Source: Vibrio xiamenensis (lineage in GTDB: Bacteria; Pseudomonadota; Gammaproteobacteria; Enterobacterales; Vibrionaceae). Taken from it: a stretch of 64,000 nt of DNA. Below are positions 42,234-50,563 of this stretch, in pieces. Where the stretch lies: assembly GCF_900100015.1 (NCBI RefSeq), contig NZ_FNDD01000018.1, positions 1-64,000 on the forward strand, in the 5' to 3' direction. Both the position numbers and the translations under genes were made by a program. Positions within the stretch are counted from its first letter, which is position 1. Every line of letters starts with the position of its first letter. The notes beneath the pieces were generated by a model. That model was not told the DNA's origin and did not search any database. It was given only the letters and a program-made list of their open reading frames with translations.

Positions 42234-42702
42234 AAGCATTCGTTTTGAAATCGGCGATGAAGTGCGGGTGGTGCGCAATATTCGCAATGACGGCACCGTA
42301 TTTGGCAAGGAAAAAGGCGATTTACTGATTGATGCTGGCGCAGTGGGTGTGGTGCGCAGCATCGGTTATTTCTTGCAAGATCAGGTGATTTATCAGGTGT
42401 ATTTCCCCACGCTTGATCGCCAAATCGGGGTGCGCAACAAAGAGGTGATCGACGCCAGTTTGCCTTGGCAGCCCAACCCGTTTTATCGCACCGAACAAGT
42501 GGTGCTGACCAAGCACTTGGCCCATCAGGGCGAAGTGTTTGCCCACAAAGGCCAGCAAGCAGAAGTGATCGAATTTGATAGAGATTTAACCACAGGCAAA
42601 GTCAAAGTTCAGGTGTTGGTTGATAAGCTTTGGGTGTGGTTGGATTTATCGGCGATTCGTAAAGATGAAGCCGCTAAGGCTTACCAACCAGGAATGCAGT
42701 GA
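42226..42702 (+). CDS. nifZ: NifZ family protein
   Basis: 158 aa; needed for formation of the second P-cluster in A. vinelandii and Klebsiella. FEIGDEVRVVRNIRNDGTVFG and GAVGVVRSIGYFLQDQVIYQVYF match NifZ; a second similar module follows (HLAHQGEVFAHKGQQAEVIEFD). The start is GTG, overlapping the end of nifW by 8 bp and preceded by AGAGGGAGC. Next gene nifM begins 8 bp later. Confidence 0.9.
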   Translation: MSESIRFEIGDEVRVVRNIRNDGTVFGKEKGDLLIDAGAVGVVRSIGYFLQDQVIYQVYFPTLDRQIGVRNKEVIDASLPWQPNPFYRTEQVVLTKHLAHQGEVFAHKGQQAEVIEFDRDLTTGKVKVQVLVDKLWVWLDLSAIRKDEAAKAYQPGMQ

Positions 42703-42710
42703 GGTGAAGT

Positions 42711-43592
42711 ATGACATCAACATTAAACCGTGAGGACGACTTTACGCTTAAGCGTCAGCAATATCTGCTGATCAAATTGGCGTTGCAGCAGTTTGGCGTC
42801 AACCCAGATCAGCTCAGTCGCAGTGAGTACAGCAAAGTGATGGTCGATGCCAAAGCGCTGTCACAAATTCAAACCCTTATCTGCCACAGCGCGGAATCGG
42901 CGATTGTGCATATCAGTGAACAAGATGTCGACCAGGCGATCAATAAACTGATGGAGCAGTGCGGCGATGCAGCGCAGTTTCATCTCACCATGAATAAGCA
43001 CATGTTAACTCGCGCCAGCATCGAAGCGTGTCTGCGCGAAGATTTACTGTGTGAGCAAGTGCTTGAGCGAGTTGCGGCAAATGTACCACCATTGGATTTA
43101 ACCATGGCGCGTCAGTATTACTACAAGCATTTGGATAAATTTTCCCGTTTACGAATGTGGAAAGTCAGCCATATTCTAATCACCGTCAATAATGACTTTA
43201 GCGACAATACTCGCCCGGTGGTGCAAAGCCGAATTAAGAATTTGTACCGCGAGGCCAACGTCGATAATTTCGCGCAGTTGGCGCTGAAAAACTCTGAATG
43301 TCCCAGCGCGTTGGAAGGCGGCAATTTAGGTTGGTGTGAGGCGGGCAAATTGTTTGGTGAGATTGAGTCGGTGCTGCAATGGTTGCCGCACAATATCGTC
43401 AGCGCGCCCATTGAAACCGAAGCGGGTTTTCACTTGGTGTTGTGCCATGAAGAAAAAGCCGCGCGAGTAGCGAGTTTTGATGAAGCTTTACCTTCCATCG
43501 AGCAGTTGCACACCGAACGTGCTCAACGTTATTTGCAAAAGCAGTGGATCGAAAATTTGCGCCGCCGCAGCACTCAAAGTGCGATCAAATAA
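42711..43592 (+). CDS. nifM: Peptidyl-prolyl isomerase NifM (NifH maturation)
   Basis: 293-aa accessory protein required for active NifH in Klebsiella and Azotobacter. The C-terminal part is a PpiC/parvulin domain (MWKVSHILITV, ALKNSECPSALEGGNLGWCEAGKL, PIETEAGFHLVLCHEEKAA); the N-terminal 130 residues are helical. GAGGTGAAGT precedes the ATG. It ends the nifUSVWZM run, the Klebsiella order. The 338 bp after it carries tandem repeats and no gene. Confidence 0.93.
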   Translation: MTSTLNREDDFTLKRQQYLLIKLALQQFGVNPDQLSRSEYSKVMVDAKALSQIQTLICHSAESAIVHISEQDVDQAINKLMEQCGDAAQFHLTMNKHMLTRASIEACLREDLLCEQVLERVAANVPPLDLTMARQYYYKHLDKFSRLRMWKVSHILITVNNDFSDNTRPVVQSRIKNLYREANVDNFAQLALKNSECPSALEGGNLGWCEAGKLFGEIESVLQWLPHNIVSAPIETEAGFHLVLCHEEKAARVASFDEALPSIEQLHTERAQRYLQKQWIENLRRRSTQSAIK

Positions 43593-43687
43593 TGGGCGAA
43601 AATAGACCAGCAGTCGAATTGGCGTAAACTCGAAGCGCGTCTTCCACGGATAAGGAAGACAAGAGCGCCAAGAGCGCTTGTTCTCGG

Positions 43688-43790
43688 AGGTACTCTGGTT
43701 CGTAGGTGCTTTTGTTCACAGGTATTATTTTTTGGCAGGTACTTTTTTTCGCAGGGACTCTTTTCGCAGGTACTTTTTTCACAGGTACGA
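43688..43790. repeat. Degenerate tandem repeat, about six 15-17 bp units, after nifM
   Basis: Units begin at 43688, 43704, 43720, 43737, 43753 and 43768, with a partial one at 43783; consensus AGGTACTTTTTTCGC. Period varies 15-17 bp. The repeat fills much of the nifM-modA gap; the surrounding bases also contain several GAGCGCTT words. Short reading frames through it on either strand (minus 43585-43782, plus 43706-43903) simply translate the repeat and have no support as genes. Confidence 0.72.
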
Positions 43791-43930
43791 GTTACATTTT
43801 TGAGCGCTTAATCAATCACATTTTAATCATAAAAGCGTCTCATCACTCAGTGTCGTCAGCACTTCAAATAGGGAAATCGATAATCATAAATTACGCGCTT
43901 TGAGCGCTTTTAAGGGTAAAGGAGTACCAC

Positions 43931-44683
43931 ATGAATAAAATTGGCGTAGCCATGCTGGCGTGCATCTTAAGTGTTTCTGCGCAGGCAGAAACCATCACCG
44001 TCGCCGTTGCGAACAACTTTTTCCAACCGATGAAGACCTTGGTGGCGCAGTACAACAAAAGTCACGATGTCACGATCAATATTTCCACCGGTTCCACTGG
44101 GCAACTGGCCGCACAGATCATGAATGGTGCGCCCTTTGACCTGTTTTTTGCCGCCGACCAAGTGCGGCCGAAAATGCTCGCCGATAAGGCCTTTGCCGAT
44201 GCGCCGACCACGTATGTCCGTGGCGTGTTAGTGCTGTGGTCACCACAAAAAGACTTAGTTGATGACAACGGCAAAGTGCTTAGCTCTGATGGGTATCAAC
44301 ACATTGCGGTTGCCGATCCTAAACTCGCACCTTACGGCTTGGCAGCTCAGCAAGCGATGCAATATTACAAAGTGTATCAGACCGTTGAACCCAAAATTGT
44401 GTTCAGCAAAGGGGTAGGCGCAGCCTATCAATTTGTCGATTCTGGCAATGCTGAGCTGGGCTTTTTGGCGTTATCACAAGTGTTTTTAAACGGCGAGGTG
44501 AAATCTGGTTCGTACTGGATGGTGCCGCAAGAGAGTTATGCGCCAATTATGCAAGATGCCGTGGTGATTAAAAGTAGCCAGCACAGCGCGGCGGCCAAAG
44601 CGTTTCTTGATTACATTCTCTCGTCAGATGGTCAAACCATCACTCACCAGTTTGGCTATTTGCCAGCCAGTGCATCGTCTTAG
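43931..44683 (+). CDS. modA: Molybdate ABC transporter, periplasmic binding protein
   Basis: 250 aa with signal peptide MNKIGVAMLACILSVSAQA. ModA features: TITVAVANNFFQPMKTL, STGSTGQLAAQI with the oxyanion Ser residues, and LFFAADQVRPKML. Binds molybdate for ModBC and so feeds FeMo-co synthesis. AAGGAG precedes the ATG. The sequence resembles the nif-linked ModA group in which the N-terminal motif is VAVANNF. Confidence 0.93.
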   Translation: MNKIGVAMLACILSVSAQAETITVAVANNFFQPMKTLVAQYNKSHDVTINISTGSTGQLAAQIMNGAPFDLFFAADQVRPKMLADKAFADAPTTYVRGVLVLWSPQKDLVDDNGKVLSSDGYQHIAVADPKLAPYGLAAQQAMQYYKVYQTVEPKIVFSKGVGAAYQFVDSGNAELGFLALSQVFLNGEVKSGSYWMVPQESYAPIMQDAVVIKSSQHSAAAKAFLDYILSSDGQTITHQFGYLPASASS

Positions 44684-44719
44684 TGGCGCTGTCATTCGTA
44701 CATTAGGGAATTTGTACTT

Positions 44720-45403
44720 ATGGTATTGCCAGATTGGACGGTGGTTGGCTTAACCTTGAAGTTGGCGCTGGTGGTCACCTTGTGGCTACTGGTGCTGAGC
44801 ATTCCTATCGCTTGGTGGTTGTCGCAAACCCGCTCGAAGTGGAAAGGTGCGGTTGCCAGTGTCTTGACGCTGCCTATGGTGCTGCCACCGACCGTGCTGG
44901 GGTTCTATTTGTTGCTACTGTTTAGTCCAAATAGCCATTTAGGTCGCGGCTTAAAAGAGCTGGGGATCGATGCCTTGCCGTTTAGCTTTGCAGGCTTAGT
45001 CGTGGCGTGCGTGATTCATTCGTTTCCGTTTGTGGTTCAGCCGCTGCGCAATACCTTTGAAGCCCTAGGTAAAGCACCGTTTGAAGCTGCGGCAACCCTG
45101 CGCTGCTCGCCGTTTCATGTGTTTTGGGAAGTGGCTTTGCCGCTGGCGTGGCCGGGCATTTTTTCTGCCGCGATCATCGGGTTTTGCCACACCCTCGGTG
45201 AGTTTGGCGTTGTGCTGATGATTGGCGGCAATATGCCCGGTAAAACGCGCGTGATGTCGGTTGAGATCTACAACTTAGTGGAAGCGATGGAATACCAGCA
45301 GGCGCATGCGATGTCTTTATTACTGCTGGTATTTTCATTTGCCGCTCTGATGGGTGTCCATGGTTTGAATCATCTTCATCAAAGGCGCGACCAACATGAT
45401 TAA
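44720..45403 (+). CDS. modB: Molybdate ABC transporter permease
   Basis: 227-aa inner-membrane permease with five or six hydrophobic helices. The cytoplasmic EAA loop contacting ModC is EAAATLRCSPFHVFWEVALPLAWPGI. LTLPMVLPPTVLGFYLLLLF is typical of ModB. Overlaps modC by 8 bp. Confidence 0.94.
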   Translation: MVLPDWTVVGLTLKLALVVTLWLLVLSIPIAWWLSQTRSKWKGAVASVLTLPMVLPPTVLGFYLLLLFSPNSHLGRGLKELGIDALPFSFAGLVVACVIHSFPFVVQPLRNTFEALGKAPFEAAATLRCSPFHVFWEVALPLAWPGIFSAAIIGFCHTLGEFGVVLMIGGNMPGKTRVMSVEIYNLVEAMEYQQAHAMSLLLLVFSFAALMGVHGLNHLHQRRDQHD

Positions 45404-46466
45404 CGCTAAATTAAACGCGCACTATGGCGATTATCGCCTGCAGGTCGATTTGTCTTTGCCGACTACCGGCGTAACCGCGCTGTTTGGCCCATCAGGATGT
45501 GGCAAAACCACTTGCTTGCGCGCCATTGCCGGGCTAAATCGGTTGCCCAAAAGCCATGTCAGTATTGGCGAAACTCTGTGGCAATCGCACGATGAACGCT
45601 ACTTTATTCCGCCTTATCAGCGCGATATCGGCTTTGTATTTCAACAGCCAACGCTGTTTTCCCATCTTAATGTCGAGCGCAACTTATTGTTTGGCTACAA
45701 GCGTTTAGCGGCGAATAAGCAGCGTATAGAGCAGGGCGTGATATGTGAATTGCTCGGTATTGCCCACTTGCTAAAGCGCCGTGTTGATCATTTGTCGGGC
45801 GGTGAAAAGCAGCGTATTGCGATTGCGCGCGCTTTGCTGACATCGCCTAAATTGCTGTTGATGGATGAGCCGTTATCGGCGCTTGACGACAGTCGTAAGC
45901 AGGAGATTTTGCCGTATTTGGAGAGCTTAACCCGCGAGCTCAAATTGCCGATACTCTATGTCACTCACAGTGTCAGTGAGGTGGCCAAACTTGCCGATCA
46001 CTTAGTGGTATTGGAGCATGGGCGGGTGAAACAACAAGGTTTAGTCCGTCATTTATTAAGTGGTTTGATTCACCATGCGGGCGCCCATCAAACCCGCTCC
46101 ACGGTGCTGGATATGCAAGTGACGGCCAAAGAGCATGATGGCGTAATTGAAGTTGAAAACCGCGATGTCAGTTTGTATCTCACCGACCAGCGCGCCAAGC
46201 TTGGCGAACGAGTACGCTGTGAAATTATCGCTTCCGATGTGAGTATTACTCTTGAGCCTTCATTGACCTCATCGATTTTGAATATTTTGCCCGTCACCAT
46301 TCGTCATATTGACCTGACCTCTCACCCAAGTGATGCGTTGCTTGACTTGATGCTTGCCAACGACGAAACGCTGAAAGCACAAATTACTAAACGTTCAGCA
46401 ACCTTGCTGGATCTACAACAGGGCATGGGCGTATGGGCACAAATTAAAGCGGTAGCAGTGTGTTAA
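45396..46466 (+). CDS. modC: Molybdate ABC transporter ATP-binding protein
   Basis: 356 aa. Walker A GPSGCGKTT, signature LSGGEKQRIAIARAL, Walker B LLLMDEPLSALD and switch His in YVTHS. After residue 250 a regulatory Mop/TOBE-like domain follows (VIEVENRDVSLYL through QQGMGVWAQIKAVAV), which can bind oxyanions for feedback in ModC proteins. Last gene of modABC; a near-perfect inverted repeat lies downstream. No modE is in the window. Confidence 0.94.
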   Translation: MINAKLNAHYGDYRLQVDLSLPTTGVTALFGPSGCGKTTCLRAIAGLNRLPKSHVSIGETLWQSHDERYFIPPYQRDIGFVFQQPTLFSHLNVERNLLFGYKRLAANKQRIEQGVICELLGIAHLLKRRVDHLSGGEKQRIAIARALLTSPKLLLMDEPLSALDDSRKQEILPYLESLTRELKLPILYVTHSVSEVAKLADHLVVLEHGRVKQQGLVRHLLSGLIHHAGAHQTRSTVLDMQVTAKEHDGVIEVENRDVSLYLTDQRAKLGERVRCEIIASDVSITLEPSLTSSILNILPVTIRHIDLTSHPSDALLDLMLANDETLKAQITKRSATLLDLQQGMGVWAQIKAVAVC

Positions 46467-46492
46467 AAAGGTTTGGATGATGAGGATATTGC

Positions 46493-46541
46493 TTACCTGC
46501 CATAAATTACACGTTCAGAGTGGTGAATTTATAGCAGGTAA
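46493..46541. other. Long inverted repeat between modC and cytochrome b gene
   Basis: Arms of 16 bp (TTACCTGCCATAAATT and AATTTATAGCAGGTAA), pairing at 15 of 16 positions around a 17-nt loop, between convergent genes. There is only a weak T-run (CTTTTC) on the plus side, so it could be a two-way transcription barrier or the trace of a former mobile element. Confidence 0.6.
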
Positions 46542-46552
46542 CTTTTCGAAAT

Positions 46553-47116
46553 TTAGGCTTGTTTTTTGGATCTTAGACTGCGTGGCGTCATTGAGCGCAG
46601 TACATTATCGCGACCGAAAAAATGATGTTTCAGAACCGCGAAGATATGCAGTGTAAACAGCACACTGAGTGAAACGCAGGCGGCACGATGGATCACCAAA
46701 AAGAACGCATTGATGTCGGGGTTGGAGATCGGGTTGGGAATCTTAAATAGCCAAAAGAAGCTGTAATCTTCCTCAAGCATTAAAAATCCACTGATAAACA
46801 CTACCGCCATGGTCACATATAGCAGCGAGTGAGACAGTTTGACTGCGGCTTTATGTTTGCGCGACATCGAATCAGGCAGTTGCGGCGGCTGGCGAAAATA
46901 CTTCCAGACGTAGCGAGCGATGAAAATCAACGCGCCAATGGTTGCCAAAGACATATTCAAAATGGATAAAAAAGAGTGCAGGGGATGGTTGTCTTCGACC
47001 AGATGCATGCCAAAACCGGCAATTGAGGCATAGATAATGACCACGGCCATTACCCAGTGAAAAAATTGGCTTAGGGGATCGTAATATTCAGTTTTCATAT
47101 CATTAGTGCGCCGCAT
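46553..47116 (-). CDS. Cytochrome b561 family protein
   Basis: 187 aa with four transmembrane helices (VMAVVIIYASIAGFGM, LATIGALIFIARYVW, HSLLYVTMAVVFISGFLML, VIHRAACVSLSVLFTLHIFAVL). Heme-ligand His candidates: SQFFHWVMAV, KLSHSLLY, VIHRAAC and FTLHIFAVLKHHFF. Members pass electrons from quinol to periplasmic partners or scavenge superoxide (CybB). ATG at codon 7 (MKTEYYDPLSQFFHW) is an equally good start. No partner gene is adjacent. Confidence 0.85.
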   Translation of the reverse strand: MRRTNDMKTEYYDPLSQFFHWVMAVVIIYASIAGFGMHLVEDNHPLHSFLSILNMSLATIGALIFIARYVWKYFRQPPQLPDSMSRKHKAAVKLSHSLLYVTMAVVFISGFLMLEEDYSFFWLFKIPNPISNPDINAFFLVIHRAACVSLSVLFTLHIFAVLKHHFFGRDNVLRSMTPRSLRSKKQA

Positions 47117-47423
47117 GTCATCATTAAGAATGAATTTTCCTTATAAATTTAGTGGTTATAGTGCAGTATTCGATAAATTGTTTTATTAGCGTAGTGACAG
47201 GGTTTGGTTATAGAAATGTCTGGTGTTGCATATAAAGTAAGCTTTGCTCACAAGGAAAACAGCCCAATACGTCCGTGTCTTATTGATGGGAATCGCATAG
47301 ATAATTCAATCAAATGCTGTTTGCGCTGCGTGTTATGACCTTGGCTTAATCTAGATTAAAGATTGTTGCCTTTAATGCGGTTAATCTTGGCGTTAGATAG
47401 ACCGCCGTTGTAGAGGATAAGAT
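47117..47423. promoter_or_regulatory. Divergent region with palindrome TTAATCTAGATTAA
   Basis: This 307-bp gap separates the cytochrome gene (leftward) and the OYE gene (rightward). A perfect 14-bp palindrome TTAATCTAGATTAA lies at 47347-47360, about 64 bp before the OYE start, and a near copy of its half (GTTAATCTTGG) follows at about 47380. This looks like an operator for a dimeric regulator; which one is unknown. Confidence 0.45.
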
Positions 47424-48536
47424 TTGAGCACGCTATTTGCCCCAACCCGTATTGGAACCATGGCCCTGAAAAACCGTTTCGTGCGTAGCGCGACATGGGA
47501 GAACATGGCGACAGACACTGGCCATATGACCGATAAGTTGTACGCGATTTATCAAGAACTCGCGCAAGGTGAGGTGGGGATGATCGTCACCGGATACGCC
47601 AATATCGTCGCCGAAGAAAAGCCTAACGCTGGTATGATGGGCATGTATGACGATAGTTTTATTGCAGAATATCAAAAACTTACTGACATGGTGCACCGCT
47701 ATGATTCCAGCATTGTGATGCAATTGGCCTATGGTGGGACAAAAACGACCTACAATCTTGGCGAGCGCGTTATTTTTGCGCCAAGTGAGGTGCCGGAACG
47801 TGGCACGCAAACGCAAGGCCAAGCGATGACGCAGCAAGACATTGATTACATTGTGAATGCTTTTGCCAAAGCCAGTCGCCGCGCGCAGCAAGCCGGTTTT
47901 GATGGCGTTGAGATTCATGCCGCGCACACCTATTTGATCAACCAGTTTCTAAGCCCTTATTACAACCAGCGTGACGATAAATATGGCGGCAGCCTAGACA
48001 ATCGTATGCGTTTTCTACTCGAAATTTATGCCGCGATTCGCGCCGAGGTGGGTTCGGATTTTCCAATTCTGGTTAAATTAACCGCGACGGAGTTTTTTGA
48101 CGGTGGACTCACGTTTGCACAGACGCGAGTGATTTGTCGCAAGCTAGCGGAAATCGGCGTCGATGCGATTGTGCTGTCGGGTAACATTCACGCTAAGGCC
48201 GATACTATGGTGGGTGAAGAACATGACGGTTACACCATTGAACAAGAAGGTTACTTTCATCAATATGGCGATGTGGTTAGCCAAGATATCGACATTCCGG
48301 TTATCACCGTTGGCGGCTTAACCGACATCGAAGCGATTGAACGCCTTGCGAGTACAACCAAGATTGAATATTTTGCGCTGTCACGACCGTTATTGTCTGA
48401 GCCAAACCTGATTGCGCGCTGGAAATCTGGCGATCGCACGCCAGTGGAATGTGAGCGCTGCTCAAAATGTCGCACTAAGCGTGGCAATTTCTGTGTGACC
48501 AACAAGCAGCGTAAAGCGGCGCTTGCGAGTATGTGA
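47424..48536 (+). CDS. NADH:flavin oxidoreductase, old yellow enzyme family
   Basis: 370-aa FMN enzyme of the OYE class. LFAPTRIGTMALKNRFVRSATWE opens the TIM barrel; EIHAAHTYLINQFLSPYYNQRDDKYGG-type sequence (His-x-x-His active pair) and PVITVGGL with the C-terminal FMN-binding LSRPLLSEPNL follow. A Cys-rich end (CERCSKCRTKRGNFC) is unusual for classic OYEs, which lack Fe-S clusters, but occurs in the clade of larger OYE-like reductases. TTG start with GAGGAT 4 bp upstream. Substrate unknown. Confidence 0.85.
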   Translation: MSTLFAPTRIGTMALKNRFVRSATWENMATDTGHMTDKLYAIYQELAQGEVGMIVTGYANIVAEEKPNAGMMGMYDDSFIAEYQKLTDMVHRYDSSIVMQLAYGGTKTTYNLGERVIFAPSEVPERGTQTQGQAMTQQDIDYIVNAFAKASRRAQQAGFDGVEIHAAHTYLINQFLSPYYNQRDDKYGGSLDNRMRFLLEIYAAIRAEVGSDFPILVKLTATEFFDGGLTFAQTRVICRKLAEIGVDAIVLSGNIHAKADTMVGEEHDGYTIEQEGYFHQYGDVVSQDIDIPVITVGGLTDIEAIERLASTTKIEYFALSRPLLSEPNLIARWKSGDRTPVECERCSKCRTKRGNFCVTNKQRKAALASM

Positions 48537-48591
48537 TTTCGAACCGACTAGGCGATAATCCGTTCTCACAGTGCGCTCTGTAAGCGATGAA

Positions 48592-49182
48592 ATGGTGATG
48601 AACTCAGAAAAAACAACCGCAGCGGTGCCATGTTTACTTGAAACCTGGCACCTTTCTGAATCTCAACTTTATCACTGGTTGCTAAAGCAATCCGGCGATG
48701 CGGAGCTGAGTTTTGATCTGCTGCAAGAGACCTTTTTGCGCGCTTTGCAGCGCGGTAAAGCGTTTTGCGATATTGAAAATCAGCGCGCTTGGCTGTATCG
48801 CGTGGCGTCAAATTTGTTGGTTGATGAGCTGAGAAAACCCACCTTTGTTCCTGTACCCGACGATTTAAGCCTAGCGCCTGAAACTCTGGCGCGTCCTGCT
48901 GTCGACAGTTTGGCGCAGTGCTTGCCCAAAGCGCTGCTGCAATTAAGCGTTGCTGAGCGGGAAATTATTCAGCAATGCGATTTAGCTGGCGTGGCGCAGC
49001 AGGCTTTCGCCAATACCCACCATTTAACGTTGCCGGCGACCAAGTCGCGCATTCAGCGCGCTCGTAAAAAACTCAAACAGATCTTAAAAACTCAGTGTCA
49101 TATTCGTTTCGACGAGCAGCAGCGCGTGTGCTGCTTTTATTCCGACACGCTTGATTCAAACTCCTCTATCTCAGTGCCTTAG
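48592..49182 (+). CDS. sigZ: ECF-type RNA polymerase sigma factor, SigZ-like
   Basis: About 196 aa. Region 2 reads LSFDLLQETFLRALQRGKAFCDIENQRAWLYRVASNLLVDELRK, and region 4 LPKALLQLSVAEREIIQQCDLAGV...THHLTLPATKSRIQRARKKLKQIL. The tail holds Cys residues in KTQCHIRF and RVCCFY, which could sense metal or redox state, as in zinc-finger-less SigZ-like sigmas. No anti-sigma gene is next to it. Three in-frame starts (48571 GTG, 48592 ATG, 48598 ATG) are possible. It stands between the OYE and permease genes. Confidence 0.8.
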   Translation: MVMNSEKTTAAVPCLLETWHLSESQLYHWLLKQSGDAELSFDLLQETFLRALQRGKAFCDIENQRAWLYRVASNLLVDELRKPTFVPVPDDLSLAPETLARPAVDSLAQCLPKALLQLSVAEREIIQQCDLAGVAQQAFANTHHLTLPATKSRIQRARKKLKQILKTQCHIRFDEQQRVCCFYSDTLDSNSSISVP

Positions 49183-49298
49183 CGAAATATCTCTCGCAAC
49201 ACCAAAAAATGTGCATCTTTTAGGTGTCGTTCTCGTCTTACTAATATATCGGGATGAATGCGCAGCCGCGGTCTGCACATTAAGGTAAAGGCAAAATC

Positions 49299-50303
49299 AT
49301 GTTCGTTATTTTTACTTGGTTGGCAGATTGGCTGACCTATCGAATATTTGCGCTTCCAATGGATTCGAAATTGGCCGATGCGGTGCATTTCTTTATCGAA
49401 GATAGCAGTAAGATTATGCTGTTACTGACGGTGATGATCTATGTGATTGCGTTGCTGCGCGCTTCGCTTAATGTCGAAACTGTGCGTGATTATTTAGCCG
49501 GCAAAAGGCGCTGGTATGGCTATTTGACCGGCAGCTTTTTTGGCGCCATCACACCATTTTGCTCTTGCTCCAGTATTCCTGTGTTCCTCGGATTTACTTC
49601 GGCAGGTATTCCACTGGGTATCACCATGGCGTTTTTGATTACCTCGCCACTGGTCAATGAAGTTGCGGTGTTACTGCTATTTGGCTTGCTGGGCTGGCAA
49701 TTCACGGTGTTGTATGTCGCGGTCGGGGTAACGATAGGTGTGCTGAGCGGTTGGTGGCTTGACACAATAAGAGCAGAGCGCTGGTTACAACCAGTGGCGG
49801 TCAAAGCCACGCAGCTAAGCCAGCAGCGTTCGGTACGCCATGCGTCAAGTCCGCGGTCGGTAAGTCCAGCAACGGTGAGTTTGGCTCAGCGCCATCAATT
49901 TGCGCTTGATGAACTGCAAACCATCGTTGGCCGAGTATGGAAATGGGTATTGATTGGGGTTGGTATTGGTGCTGGGTTACATGGTTTTGTGCCTGATGGC
50001 TGGTTGCAAGCGCATTTGGGCGCTGGGCAGTGGTGGTCCGTTCCAGCTTCTGTGGTGCTTGGTATTCCACTCTATTCCAATGCAACAGGCGTGATTCCGA
50101 TAATGGAAAGTCTATTAATCAATGGCTTACCAGTGGGAACGACGTTGGCATTTTGTATGAGTACGGTTGCGGTGAGTATTCCTGAGTTTGTGATGCTAAA
50201 ACAAGTGATGCAGTGGCGTTTATTGGGGCTGCTACTTGTCATGTTGCTGGTGGCATTTACCTTGGTGGGCTGGATATTCAACGCCTCAATTTGGTCATTT
50301 TAG
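49299..50303 (+). CDS. Permease of the DUF318/ArsP-like family
   Basis: 334-aa membrane protein with about eight helices. The hallmark FGAITPFCSCSSIPVFLGFTSAGIPLG (Cys-Ser-Cys-Ser) is conserved in this permease family, which includes exporters of organoarsenicals and other soft metals or thiol-linked compounds. A second conserved segment is IPLYSNATGVIPIMESLL. A cytoplasmic loop of about 50 residues splits the two halves. The next gene is a mini-thioredoxin, a common pairing for this family. Confidence 0.85.
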   Translation: MFVIFTWLADWLTYRIFALPMDSKLADAVHFFIEDSSKIMLLLTVMIYVIALLRASLNVETVRDYLAGKRRWYGYLTGSFFGAITPFCSCSSIPVFLGFTSAGIPLGITMAFLITSPLVNEVAVLLLFGLLGWQFTVLYVAVGVTIGVLSGWWLDTIRAERWLQPVAVKATQLSQQRSVRHASSPRSVSPATVSLAQRHQFALDELQTIVGRVWKWVLIGVGIGAGLHGFVPDGWLQAHLGAGQWWSVPASVVLGIPLYSNATGVIPIMESLLINGLPVGTTLAFCMSTVAVSIPEFVMLKQVMQWRLLGLLLVMLLVAFTLVGWIFNASIWSF

Positions 50304-50313
50304 GAGAAGTATT

Positions 50314-50550
50314 ATGAAACATTTCAAAGTATTAGGATCTGGTTGCAGTAACTGCGTTAACACCGCCAAACTGATAGAAACATTAGCTCAGCAATGCGAT
50401 GTGGAGGTTGACGTCAGCAAAGTCAGCGACATGGAAGCCATTCTGGCGTACAACGTGATGTCGACGCCAGCGGTGGTGATGGATGGGCAGGTGGTTCACT
50501 CAGGTTCGGTGCCCAAACCTGAGTTGGTGTTAGCTTGGCTGAAAGAATAA
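50314..50550 (+). CDS. Small thioredoxin-family protein (redox-active, CxxC)
   Basis: 78 aa. HFKVLGSGCSNCVNTAKLIETLA has the thioredoxin-fold active site C-S-N-C, and STPAVVMDGQVVHSG holds the cis-Pro loop. These mini-thioredoxins usually accompany DUF318 permeases. AGGAGAAGT precedes the ATG, 10 bp after the permease stop, so the two are one operon. Confidence 0.88.
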   Translation: MKHFKVLGSGCSNCVNTAKLIETLAQQCDVEVDVSKVSDMEAILAYNVMSTPAVVMDGQVVHSGSVPKPELVLAWLKE

Positions 50551-50563
50551 ACCCTAAAGTGGG

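Noticed and set aside
43585..43782. A 65-codon minus-strand frame with repeated K-V-P-A-K across the nifM-modA gap
   Set aside because: It reads through the tandem repeat and the end of nifM, has no ribosome site, and its repeated peptide is a by-product of the DNA repeat.
43688..43790. Possible CRISPR array
   Set aside because: Units are 15-17 bp, adjacent and degenerate, with no unique spacers and no cas genes.
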